A stretch of 43,168 nucleotides of DNA from Chloroflexota bacterium (lineage in GTDB: Bacteria; Chloroflexota; Dehalococcoidia; Lucifugimonadales; UBA3495), in assembly GCA_027624135.1 (NCBI GenBank), contig JAQBXL010000011.1, forward strand, positions 1-43,168, read 5' to 3'. The notes beneath the pieces are model-generated. The model ran no database searches, was not told the origin of the DNA, and saw only the letters and a list, made by a program, of their open reading frames with translations. A program made the position numbers and the translations under genes. Shown piece after piece: positions 9,396 through 17,362 of this stretch (positions within the stretch are counted from its first letter, which is position 1; each line of letters begins with the position of its first letter).

Positions 9396-10180
9396 ATGGT
9401 TCAACTGGTTCAAATGGATCAACTGGACCAACGCACCAAGATTGGGTTGGTGGTGGTGAGCGCATCGTCGATTTCCGAGTTGAGGTATCCCAAAGTCGCT
9501 CCTCCCGGAGTCGCGTTCCTGACCAGCCGCATGATGCTGCCTGAAGGGAGAGCATTCAAGCCCTCATTGAGATGGAAGGGAACGCGGCCCGCGCGGTGGG
9601 CGAACTCGCCAGTGCCAAGGTCGACTCCGTTGCCTACTGTTGCACCGTGAGCGGCGCGCTTCGCGGGATGGAGAAGGATCGCGAGTTCTGCGAGAAGATG
9701 GAAGATCAGTGGGGCATTCCCATCACGTCAACCATCCTGGCCGTCACTGAGGCTCTGCAGCACCTGGGCCTGAAGAAGATCGTGGTGTCGACTCCGTATC
9801 CCGACAGCCACCACGTGGCCGAGCGGGCTTATTTGAAAGAAGCTGGCATCGAAGCCCTCACTATGCAGGGGATGGGCCCGACCACCGCAGAGGGTTTCGC
9901 GGCGGTGCCGCCCCAGGAGATATTCGATTTCTCCATGAACGCCTGGAAAGACTACGCCGACGAAGCTGACGGTCTGTTCATCAGTTGCATGAACTACGAC
10001 GGCATGGCCGCTGCCCAGGCCCTGGAAGACAAGATTGGAAAGCCGGTGGTCACCTCGCATTCGGCCACCCTCTGGCGCGTCCTGAGTCAGGCAGGACAGA
10101 CCGAGCCGTTGTACGGTTACGGCCGCCTGCTGGCCGAACCCCGGGTTGATCTGCGCAAGAACGCCACCAGCGTTGTATAA
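9396..10180 (+). pseudogene. Asp/Glu racemase or maleate-isomerase family protein, frameshifted
   Basis: Two overlapping frames together make one 262-codon protein of the Asp/Glu/hydantoin racemase, maleate cis-trans isomerase and arylmalonate decarboxylase superfamily. The first frame (from ATG 9396, RBS GGAGAAGG) gives KIGLVVVSASSISELRYP to SRMMLPEG. The second continues ESIQALIEMEGNAARAV to the stop at 10180. The switch falls at the GGG run at 9546-9548, and one extra G would restore a continuous frame. Both expected catalytic cysteines are present: CCTVSGAL and ISCMNYDG. This could be a sequencing or assembly error, a fresh mutation or, less likely, programmed slippage. It is followed by a nitroreductase on the same strand. 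The substrate is unknown. Confidence 0.82.
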
Positions 10181-10210
10181 GACGTCGAATAAAAGATTGG
10201 AGAACTAAAC

Positions 10211-10828
10211 ATGACCACTGCCGACCGTTTGACCATGTCCCTAGGCGAAGCGATGTTCACCCAACGGGCCATCCGCTGGCTGAAGCCCGACCCAATCCCC
10301 GACGAAGTTATTCGGGACATCATGGAGTCGGCCATCCGCGCGCCCAACGGCGGAAACACTCAGCAGTGGCACTTCATCGTCGTGAAGGACGCCGACACCC
10401 GTAAACAACTTGGCGAACTCTATCACGAAGCCTGGTGGGCCAAGCGCAAGGATCAAGGCATCATGGGACCCGAAGACATTCCTCCGGGCAAGAACTCCCA
10501 ACGGTCAGCCATGCGGTTGGCCAACGAATTTGGCGACGCTCCGGTGATGGTCCTAATCTGCGCCCTCTCGAAGGGAGGAGGCGGTGGGATCATTCCCTCG
10601 GCCCAGAACCTGTTGCTCGCTGCCAGGTCCTACGGCATCGGCGGCACCATCGCCACACTGCACGCGGTGGTCGACGAGCGCGTTAAGGCGCTGCTCAGCA
10701 TCCCGGATGCGGCAGAGATCGTTTACTGCATGCCCCTGGGCTACCCTCGGGGAGAGTTCGGCTCGGTCACCCGCAAGCCCTTGGCAGAGGTCTGCGGTCT
10801 AGACCGCTGGGACAATCCCTACAAATAG
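10211..10828 (+). CDS. Nitroreductase family protein
   Basis: The 205-residue FMN-dependent oxidoreductase has the N-terminal block FTQRAIRWLKPDPIPDEVI and the flavin-binding RAPNGGNTQQWHFIVV. It also has AQNLLLAARSYGIGGTIATL and the closing PLGYPRGEFG, all in the standard order. Members reduce nitro groups, quinones or enones, or act as dehalogenases. The exact substrate is not visible. The ATG follows GGAG by nine bases. It lies 30 bp downstream of the racemase-like gene and probably shares its transcript, suggesting a joint catabolic role. Confidence 0.9.
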   Translation: MTTADRLTMSLGEAMFTQRAIRWLKPDPIPDEVIRDIMESAIRAPNGGNTQQWHFIVVKDADTRKQLGELYHEAWWAKRKDQGIMGPEDIPPGKNSQRSAMRLANEFGDAPVMVLICALSKGGGGGIIPSAQNLLLAARSYGIGGTIATLHAVVDERVKALLSIPDAAEIVYCMPLGYPRGEFGSVTRKPLAEVCGLDRWDNPYK

Positions 10829-10981
10829 TCGCGACTAAGTCCCAACTAAGCGGCTGAGGTTCCACATGGTGGTACGGACCGGAGAGCAGTTCCTGCAGGG
10901 ATTGAGAGACGGCCGGGAGATATGGCTGGAAGGGCGCTAGACCTGAAAAGGGAAGACTTTTATGGCAGAACTGAAAGGGCG

Positions 10982-11419
10982 TTAGCCGGTAAACAGGTTC
11001 TTGACCTTGGTCAGGAACGAGCGAGACCCGCCGCGTTCCATGAACTTCGCCCATGACTCCTGGGCCGAGCTGGTGCGCTTCAAGTCTTGGACCCGCTGCT
11101 TCATGATCTCCAGGACCTTCTTCTCCTCACCTTCGTCAAGCCAGTAACCACACTGGTTCTTGCAGTGGTCGATGGGCAGGTCGTGGGCCCGGTAGTTGAA
11201 CGTCTCCATGACCTCGTTGCAGTGAGGACAGGAGATGTCGCTTTCGCGCCGGGCGTACTCAATCATCCCCTTGCTCTCGTCCTCGTCCATGGAATGGTCT
11301 TCGAGGGCGTCCAACTCGTGAAAATCGAGCCAAAGACCTTTGCACTGAGGGCAGTGGTCAATCTCGATACCTTTTATGGGGTTTTCGTCGAGGGCGACGT
11401 CGCAGCGTGGGCAATTCAA
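10982..11419 (-). CDS. zf-TFIIB zinc-ribbon protein
   Basis: The 145-residue protein holds two CxxC...CxxC ribbons of the zf-TFIIB family. The first is MNCPRC with DHCPQCKGLWLD at residues 1-32, and the second SCPHC with DHCKNQCGYWLDEGE at about 58-92. The second ribbon has an extra residue in its last pair (CKNQC). The C-terminal tail, about residues 95-145, is basic and amphipathic. Family members are thought to bind zinc, but their role is poorly known. It is preceded by a 150-bp gap and followed by a convergent intergenic stretch. Confidence 0.85.
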   Translation of the reverse strand: MNCPRCDVALDENPIKGIEIDHCPQCKGLWLDFHELDALEDHSMDEDESKGMIEYARRESDISCPHCNEVMETFNYRAHDLPIDHCKNQCGYWLDEGEEKKVLEIMKQRVQDLKRTSSAQESWAKFMERGGSRSFLTKVKNLFTG

Positions 11420-11569
11420 TCTGTTTCCTCTCTAATTCCCGGGCATTTGAGACTCAGCATCCTGGGGTCAGGATAGCATAAGCATGTTTTCCGAGTAAGC
11501 CGGGTAAGCCAGGCTCTTCGGTAAACTCGTGGGTAAATACGAAGAAGAAGAACGATCGGATGGGACTGC

Positions 11570-11791
11570 CTAACTGCCAGTGAACCTGGGTTCGCACTTC
11601 TCTAGAAACGCTTGCACCGCCTCTTTCTGGACGGCGGGCCCTCGCACTGCATCGTTGGCCCGGTGTTCGGCCCGAATCACCTGGTTCAGGTCAGTGTAAT
11701 TGAGAGCGTTCGGGCGGTCGGGTCCTCGCAGAGATATCACCGCCACGTGCCCGCGTTGTTGGAGGCCGATGTGCTGGAAATCAGTGTTCAT
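11570..11791 (-). pseudogene. Enoyl-CoA hydratase remnant with in-frame internal deletion
   Basis: The 73-codon frame starts with a normal crotonase N-terminus (FQHIGLQQRGHVAVISLRGP, then RPNALNYTDLNQVIRA). It jumps within a few residues to a normal crotonase C-terminus (QKEAVQAFLEKCEPRFTGS). About 180 residues of the usual about 260 are missing, including the oxyanion-hole glycines and the catalytic region. The reading frame is kept across the junction. The ATG lies inside the last codons of the MetE-like gene (11-base overlap), as in a translationally coupled pair. It cannot fold as a crotonase, so I call it a pseudogene. Confidence 0.75.
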
Positions 11792-12881
11792 GCCCGTGCT
11801 CGTGGTCGTGCTCATATCGGTGATGCCCTCCTCCCTCGTGCCCGGAAAGGATCTCGCGGGCCAGTTGTGCTCCGCGATAGAGGGCCGACAGCTTGGCCCG
11901 GGCACTCGCTTGGGTCAGGTGCACCAGGCCGCAATCGGGCGCTGCTTGAAGCTTCTCGGGATCGTGATGCTCGCCGGCCGCCAGTAGGCGTTGGGCGATC
12001 TTCTGGAAGTTCTCGACCTCAGGATCGGCGTTGTCGATACAGCCGAAGAGAACAATCTTGGAAGGGCAGAGTTCCAAGAGAGCCGGGTCGAGTTGCGGGG
12101 CTTGGAACTCCAGGGCGAGTTGGTCTACCTGGGAGCGCTCGAGTTCGGCCAATATCTGGGGATAGCTGTCCTTGATCGGGCGGGGGACGCCGGGCATGGC
12201 GTAGCTGTAGCACACGTGGACCGCCGTCTGAGCGATCAGTCCTTGGGAGCACCGGTTAAGGGCTTCGATGCCCCATTCCGCCACCTTTTCCGGATAGCGA
12301 CTGAACACCGGCTCGTCGAACTGAATCACGGCTGGGCCGAGGGCGTCCAGGGCCTTGGCTTCCCGGTTTATCGCGTCAGCCACGGCCATGGCGAAGGCAC
12401 GCTCATCACCGTAATAGGCGTCGAACGTGGAGTCGGTCACGGTCATCGGCCCAGGCAAGGTAACCTTCACCGGCGCAGTGGTGTGGGTCAGAAGAAAGCG
12501 TAGATCATCAACCACCATCGGTCCTAGCCACTCGATCGGTCCGGTACAGCGGCCGACATTCGCCAGCCTGCGGCCGTCGCGGATCCATTTCTCCGCCAAG
12601 GTTTCGTAGTCGAAGCCACCCAGTTGAGAGGTGATGTGGGTCAGATACGACTTGCGCCGTTGTTCGCCGTCGCTGAGTATGCGGACGCCGGCGGATTCCT
12701 GATCGTAAATCGCCAGCCGCACCGCGTCGTCCTGCGCTTCCTTCAGCGGCTGACCCGAGAGCAGCCAGTCAGCGCCGCTGCCATGGTGGTCAGAGTCCTT
12801 GCTATCCATGGCCGCCTGCCGGTAGAGCCAGGGCGGCTTGGGCATGCTGCCAACCACGGTTGTCATGAAGGGCTCGGCCAT
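11781..12881 (-). CDS. MetE C-terminal-like methyltransferase with His-rich tail
   Basis: The 366-residue protein matches the C-terminal catalytic half of cobalamin-independent methionine synthase. It begins TTVVGSMPKPPWLYR and has VKVTLPGPMTVTDS and IQFDEPVF. The zinc ligand series is HVCYSY, LEFQAP and FGCIDN, meaning His, Cys, Glu and Cys. The folate-binding N-terminal half is absent, as in archaeal MetE-like or xenobiotic-processing relatives. The methyl donor is therefore unknown. The last 19 residues contain eight histidines, a tail unusual for the family that could bind metal. Its ATG abuts the dipeptidase stop (TAAATG), indicating coupling. Confidence 0.85.
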   Translation of the reverse strand: MAEPFMTTVVGSMPKPPWLYRQAAMDSKDSDHHGSGADWLLSGQPLKEAQDDAVRLAIYDQESAGVRILSDGEQRRKSYLTHITSQLGGFDYETLAEKWIRDGRRLANVGRCTGPIEWLGPMVVDDLRFLLTHTTAPVKVTLPGPMTVTDSTFDAYYGDERAFAMAVADAINREAKALDALGPAVIQFDEPVFSRYPEKVAEWGIEALNRCSQGLIAQTAVHVCYSYAMPGVPRPIKDSYPQILAELERSQVDQLALEFQAPQLDPALLELCPSKIVLFGCIDNADPEVENFQKIAQRLLAAGEHHDPEKLQAAPDCGLVHLTQASARAKLSALYRGAQLAREILSGHEGGGHHRYEHDHEHGHEH

Positions 12882-13997
12882 TTAGGCCATGACCCTACGG
12901 AACAGGTCTAGGGCGTTGCCGCCAACGATCTTCTTAACGTCGAGGTCCGAATAACCCCGGCGGATCAGACCGCGAATGATGTTCTTGCCGTCGGCTGGGG
13001 ACTCGAGGCCGTTCAGGTATGGAGCGGGCAACTTGTCCAGGTCGCGGCCCAGCATGTAGTGTTGGAAGACCACATGGTCACCGATGACGGTGTCGGTTCC
13101 GATCCCCACGTGATCGACTCCGATCAGGTTCACCATGTACTCGTAGTGGTCTAGGACACACTCGATGTCCTGCTCCGGGTCATCACTCAGGGCGTTGGGC
13201 ACGGCGGTGATGCACACCAGGCCACCCTTGGCGGCGCAGGCCTTGAGTTCCTCGTCCTTCCGGGTGCGCTTGGTGGGGCGCAGAGTGTAGGCCGCGTTGT
13301 GACTGAAAACCACCGGGGCTCGGGAGAATTCGATGGCGTCCATCGCCGTCGGCGTCGATGCGTGGGAGAGGTCGACCACCATTCCCAGGTCGTTCATACG
13401 GTGGATGACTTCGATGCCGAACTCGCTTAGACCCCCAGGGTTGCGCTCGTACATCCCGTCGCCGATATAATTCCTGCGGTTGTAGGTGATACCCGCCAGG
13501 CGCACGCCCATGGAATGCAGTTGGTCTAAACGCTCCAACCGGTTGCCGATGGGCAGGTGCTCAAGCGTCGGCATGAATCCGACGTTCCCTGCCTGCTTTG
13601 CGGCCAATATCTCGTCAGCGTTGCCCACTCGGACCACGTCTGTCTGGGCCGAAACGTCGGCCAGCATCATGCCCACTTCGGCCGTCACGTCTTCATACTC
13701 GACGAAGGACATCTCGGTTGCGTTCTGCAGCGCGCCAAATACGTTGGAAGTGGTCACCGCGGACCAGCCGCCGTGCTTCACTGCCTCGAATCCCCAGGCG
13801 TAACGGTTGGTGCGGAGAAAGTCGATGAACCGGTCCATGGCCTGTGGCAGCACAAATGGATGCTGGTGCACATCGATCATGACCGCTTCTTCGGCCATGG
13901 ACTGGAACCGAGATTCCTCTTGGGAGTCCAGCGGGACGGTGGATGAAGGCACCCGTCCTATCTCTTTGACCAATGTGAAATCGTTGATGCTGGTCAT
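12882..13997 (-). CDS. Membrane-dipeptidase-like (M19) metallohydrolase
   Basis: The 371-residue protein belongs to the M19/renal dipeptidase family of the amidohydrolase superfamily. These enzymes cleave dipeptides or related amides using two zinc ions. The metal-site blocks MIDVHQHPF (about residue 40), TLEHLPIG, VDLSHAST, FSHNAAY and GIGTDTVIG follow in family order. The first block normally reads HxD and here reads HxH, an altered ligand. Despite the family name, no signal peptide or membrane segment is seen. It is the first gene of a minus-strand unit with the MetE-like gene (zero spacing) and the hydratase remnant. Confidence 0.87.
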   Translation of the reverse strand: MTSINDFTLVKEIGRVPSSTVPLDSQEESRFQSMAEEAVMIDVHQHPFVLPQAMDRFIDFLRTNRYAWGFEAVKHGGWSAVTTSNVFGALQNATEMSFVEYEDVTAEVGMMLADVSAQTDVVRVGNADEILAAKQAGNVGFMPTLEHLPIGNRLERLDQLHSMGVRLAGITYNRRNYIGDGMYERNPGGLSEFGIEVIHRMNDLGMVVDLSHASTPTAMDAIEFSRAPVVFSHNAAYTLRPTKRTRKDEELKACAAKGGLVCITAVPNALSDDPEQDIECVLDHYEYMVNLIGVDHVGIGTDTVIGDHVVFQHYMLGRDLDKLPAPYLNGLESPADGKNIIRGLIRRGYSDLDVKKIVGGNALDLFRRVMA

Positions 13998-14145
13998 GCT
14001 TCCCTCACAGGCGTCTAACTGGATAGGGATGAGCTAGCCGGAGCCGAGTCGGGTTGTGGAAGAGGTTGGAGTGTAGATGAGGCCGGTATCGGAGTCAACG
14101 GAATAGTTGCTGCAAGGCCTTAATTCGCTGTAAAGCCTTAATTCC

Positions 14146-14454
14146 CTAATTCAGGGAGATCGCAGCTCCGGCTCCTTGGGTTTGCTCGTTAACCAGGAAT
14201 GAAGCGTGGTCACGCCCTCGAGATGTGTCCAGATCAGCGTCGAATCGCTGCCCGCCCATGGTGCCGATCAACTCGTAGCGTTGCTCGGTGTAGAGCCGGC
14301 CATCGTATTCGGACCCCTTTACGTTTCGATCCAACTCGCCCGCCAAGAACATCTCTACGGCCTGGACCATCAGCTCATGAAACTCGTCGGTGTTCAGGTA
14401 TGACGAGGCTTTCAAGAACACATAGCCCCAGCGGGATCCCTTGTGTTCCAGCAT
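14146..14454 (-). CDS. Hypothetical protein, 102 residues
   Basis: I do not recognise this small protein. It begins MLEHKGSRWGYVFLKASSYL and has a helical segment ELMVQAVEMFLAGELD. It has no membrane segment or cysteine motif. It lies 36 bp downstream of the frameshifted MFS gene on the same strand, so it is probably the last gene of that unit. The ATG is preceded by GGAG at a rather long 12-base spacing. Confidence 0.5.
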   Translation of the reverse strand: MLEHKGSRWGYVFLKASSYLNTDEFHELMVQAVEMFLAGELDRNVKGSEYDGRLYTEQRYELIGTMGGQRFDADLDTSRGRDHASFLVNEQTQGAGAAISLN

Positions 14455-14490
14455 CTACTTCAATTACTCCTAAGCCACGCAGGTGGCAGC

Positions 14491-15680
14491 CTAATCTTGG
14501 GGCTTGCGGTCGCCCATGGTGAACTGCAGAACTACGGCGGATACCACAGTCGCGCCTAGGCAGAAAAATCCTACAGCAGAGAAGCCGCCCAGGGCAAGAA
14601 CGACCCCACCCAAAGACGCACCGGCAACGCCTCCTAGTTGGTTGCTGGCGCCGAGCATTCCCACGGCGGTGGCCTGGGAACTGCCGGATATCTCTGTGCT
14701 GATTGCCAGGAACGCCGGCCAGCCGACACTGACGACCGTGATTCCTACCAGGGCTACAGCGACTGTGCCACAAATCGGCATGTCCGTGGAAAACAAGACC
14801 AAGGAAGCCAACCCGCCTGTGACGGCGCATATGGCTACGACCCTAGCCCGTTTTCTCAAACCGGTTACCGGCCCGGCCAAAGAGCTTCCAACCACGACCC
14901 CCACTCCCACTATTGCCAGCGGAACTGCGGTCTCGCCGACGCTCATGCCGTGTTTGCTGATAAGGAACGCCGCGAGATAGCTCAGGGTTCCGTAGAAGGC
15001 GGCCCGTTGCAGGAAATTCGCCGCCAAGGCCGACCGGAATAAGCTCATAGCCGCCATCTGCTTGTACCGCGAGATGAATGAGAAGTTCCCTTTGCTCGCT
15101 AACTGTATCTTGGGGTACCAGAACCAGTGGAAGACGGCGCAGACGAACAGCAGAGACCCAAGCACGAAGAACGGCACTCTCCAACCTCCGGCGCTGGCCA
15201 GGACAGCTACGACGGGAATGCCTACCACCGATGATAGCGATGCGAACGCCATCAATAATCCGAAGGCTTGTGCTCTTCTCGCTGCCGGCAGAACGTCGGC
15301 CACAGCCGCCATGCTGTTTGGCGGAATCATGCCTCCGGCCAATCCAGTGATGATGCGCATTCCAAAAGGACTCCAAAGCTGGAGGCGAAACCAGAGGCCA
15401 GAGTGCTGATGGACAGTAGGGTCAATCCGGCTACTGCTACGGGACGCCTGCCGAAGGAATCTGAGATCGGTCCGACGGACACCACCGATACAGCCCAGGC
15501 GGCGAAAGTAGCGGCCGCGAGCTGCCCGGCGGCAGCAACCGACACGTCGAAGTCCGCAGCCAAGGCCACCAATAAGGGCGCTAGGATCAACGAAACGGTC
15601 TGAGTCAAGAACATGGCCGTGCCGGTCATAGCCAGGAACAGGGCCTGGTTCACCGATGGAGAAGTGGCTACTTGTGCCAA
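14491..15680 (-). pseudogene. MFS transporter, frameshifted paralogue
   Basis: Two frames join into one 12-helix major facilitator. The N-terminal part (15680 to about 15365) runs through the first helices and the loop GPISDSFGRRPVAVAG, ending ASSFGVLL. The C-terminal part resumes at MRIITGLAGGMIPPNSMAA and runs to 14491. The break is a single missing base near 15362-15366, shown by the intact neighbour, which reads GILLVLMVVTRLGGGMIPPNS across the same place. The start is uncertain: TTG at 15680 or GTG at 15653, neither with a good ribosome site. It is probably a drug-efflux type permease, either newly inactivated or a sequencing error. Confidence 0.8.
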
Positions 15681-15728
15681 TTAGGCCGCCGACCGAAGAT
15701 AATATGATTAGCGGCAGGCCGCGAATGA

Positions 15729-16916
15729 TCACATCGGTTCATGAGAACTCAGTTTAGCATTGGCGTGAGGCTGCCGCATGAAGAGCGTAATCACCACGGC
15801 CGAAAACAGCACCGCGCCCAGGCATAGATACCCCACGCCTGGAAATCCCACAGCCGCCAACATGACGCCGCCCAGAGCTGCTCCCTCCACGCCGCCTAAT
15901 TGGTTGCTCGAACCTAGCAGGCCGATTCCGGTGGCCTGGGACTCGCCGGAAATCTCAGTGGTCAAAGTGATGAGCACTGGCCAGCCAACGCTTAGCAAGG
16001 CGGTAGCGCACGTACCTAAAGCCAAAATAACCCATATTGGAACGTCAATCAAAAATAGCATTGATGCGGCTAGCCCTCCGGCCAATGAGCAGGCGCAGAT
16101 AAATAGCACTCGGTTATTCCAATTGCCCACGATGCCGGCTATGTAACTTCCGACCACGGGTCCGATGCCGATAATCGCCAATGGAAGCGCAACCTCACCT
16201 AGATTGATGTCATAAGCATCAATGAGATACGCTGCCGAGTAGCTAAACAAAGCAAAAAAAGCGATCCGCTGGCCTAAATTCGCCGCCATCGCGGCGCGGA
16301 AAACTGGGTTTGCCAATAGCGTTTTATACCTGGAAAAAAACGAGAATGGCCGAATTTCACCACATCCGCTTTTTGGGAACCAGAGCCAGGTGAAAAATGT
16401 GCACACGGCCAGCAGAGAACCGGCCACCAGGAATGGCGAACGCCAGTCTCCCCAATCGGCCAATACCGCCACCAATGGAACGCCAATCACAGATGACAGC
16501 GTCGTGAAAGCAAGTAGTCCGCCCAACGCTTGGGCACGGCGTGCGGGAGAAACAACGTCAGCAACAGCAGCCATGCTGTTGGGGGGAATCATGCCACCGC
16601 CAAGCCTTGTCACCACCATGAGGACCAGCAATATCCCAAGATTGGGCGCGAAAGCCGATGGCATGACCCCTATGGAGAGCAGCGAAAGCCCTGCCAACGC
16701 CACCGGCCGCCTGCCCAACGAGTCCGACATTGGCCCAGAGATGACTACCGACACTGCCCACGCGGCAAATGTAGCGGTGGCCAGTTGTCCGGCCACCGCT
16801 ACGGATGAGTCGAATTCGGTGGCAATATCGACTAGCAGCGGGGCCACGATCAGTGACGCGCTTTGGGTGACGAACAGCGAGACCGCCACGACGGCCAGGA
16901 AACGGGCTTGGTTCAT
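15729..16916 (-). CDS. MFS transporter, DHA-type exporter
   Basis: The 395-residue permease has about 12 predicted membrane helices and the major-facilitator motif-A loop between helices 2 and 3 (GPMSDSLGRRPVALAG). It is clearly paralogous to the downstream frameshifted gene. Shared blocks are GGMIPPNSMAAVADV, ARRAQALGGLLAF, GWPVLITLTTEISG and SQATGIGLLGSSNQLGG. The family exports drugs or metabolites by proton antiport; the cargo is unknown. No Shine-Dalgarno sequence is visible before its ATG. An AT-rich palindrome lies 101 bp upstream and could be its operator. Confidence 0.9.
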   Translation of the reverse strand: MNQARFLAVVAVSLFVTQSASLIVAPLLVDIATEFDSSVAVAGQLATATFAAWAVSVVISGPMSDSLGRRPVALAGLSLLSIGVMPSAFAPNLGILLVLMVVTRLGGGMIPPNSMAAVADVVSPARRAQALGGLLAFTTLSSVIGVPLVAVLADWGDWRSPFLVAGSLLAVCTFFTWLWFPKSGCGEIRPFSFFSRYKTLLANPVFRAAMAANLGQRIAFFALFSYSAAYLIDAYDINLGEVALPLAIIGIGPVVGSYIAGIVGNWNNRVLFICACSLAGGLAASMLFLIDVPIWVILALGTCATALLSVGWPVLITLTTEISGESQATGIGLLGSSNQLGGVEGAALGGVMLAAVGFPGVGYLCLGAVLFSAVVITLFMRQPHANAKLSSHEPM

Positions 16917-17016
16917 CGAATGACGACGGGGGATTTCATCAGATCAAGGTAGCCGGGACTGGATGCCGGAATTGCGGAATTGGATGTAAGAGAGTTCAGC
17001 AAACCGCATTCAGTAT

Positions 17017-17043
17017 AACCATTATTAATTAATAATAATGGTT
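17017..17043. promoter_or_regulatory. AT-rich perfect palindrome, candidate operator
   Basis: AACCATTATTA and its exact complement TAATAATGGTT flank a five-base centre. The site lies in the 212-bp gap between the MFS start (16916) and tRNA-Ala (17129), where the promoter of the MFS pair is expected. Its length and symmetry suit a dimeric repressor such as a MarR or TetR protein. No such regulator gene is in the window, and no T-run makes it a standard terminator. Confidence 0.45.
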
Positions 17044-17128
17044 AATGGAGAGGCGCATTCGCCGCAAGAACCAGAGGAAAGGAGGTAGGAGACAGACGTT
17101 ATTGATGCGGCAGGGATAAAGAGGGAGG

Positions 17129-17204
17129 TGGTGGAGCTGCGGGGACTCGAACCCCGTACCTCTTCAATGCCATTGAAGCGCTCTCCCAGATGAGCTACAG
17201 CCCC
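17129..17204 (-). tRNA. tRNA-Ala (anticodon GGC)
   Basis: The minus strand folds as a complete cloverleaf. The acceptor stem is GGGGCTG with CAGCTCC, with one G-U pair. The D arm is GCTC/GAGC. The anticodon stem CTTCA/TGAAG holds the loop ATGGCAT, with anticodon GGC. The T stem CGGGG/CCCCG has a TTCGAGT loop. The discriminator is A, and CCA is encoded in the genome at 17129-17131. Confidence 0.96.
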
Positions 17205-17241
17205 ACGGACGCGAGATATGCCCTGGGAAGGATGATGTAGG

Positions 17242-17271
17242 GAAGCGCTCTCCGAGATGAGCTACAACCCC
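17242..17271 (-). pseudogene. Orphan 5' half of a tRNA-Ala-like gene
   Basis: The minus strand repeats the first 30 bases of the neighbouring tRNA-Ala (acceptor 5' strand, D arm and start of the anticodon stem) with 28 of 30 identical. It then diverges, and no 3' half exists. It lies 37 bp upstream of the intact gene in the same orientation. It looks like a partial duplication or the remnant of a recombination or integration event. Confidence 0.75.
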
Positions 17272-17362
17272 ACACAAGCGAGCGGCAATCAGCCTGAAGG
17301 CTGACTGCCGCATATCAGCATAGCAAAACCGACTTCCAGGTACAACGGTTATCATTTAAGAA

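Noticed and set aside
17164-17355. 63-residue minus-strand frame over the tRNA and its half copy
   Set aside because: It overlaps a certain tRNA gene and has no family features.
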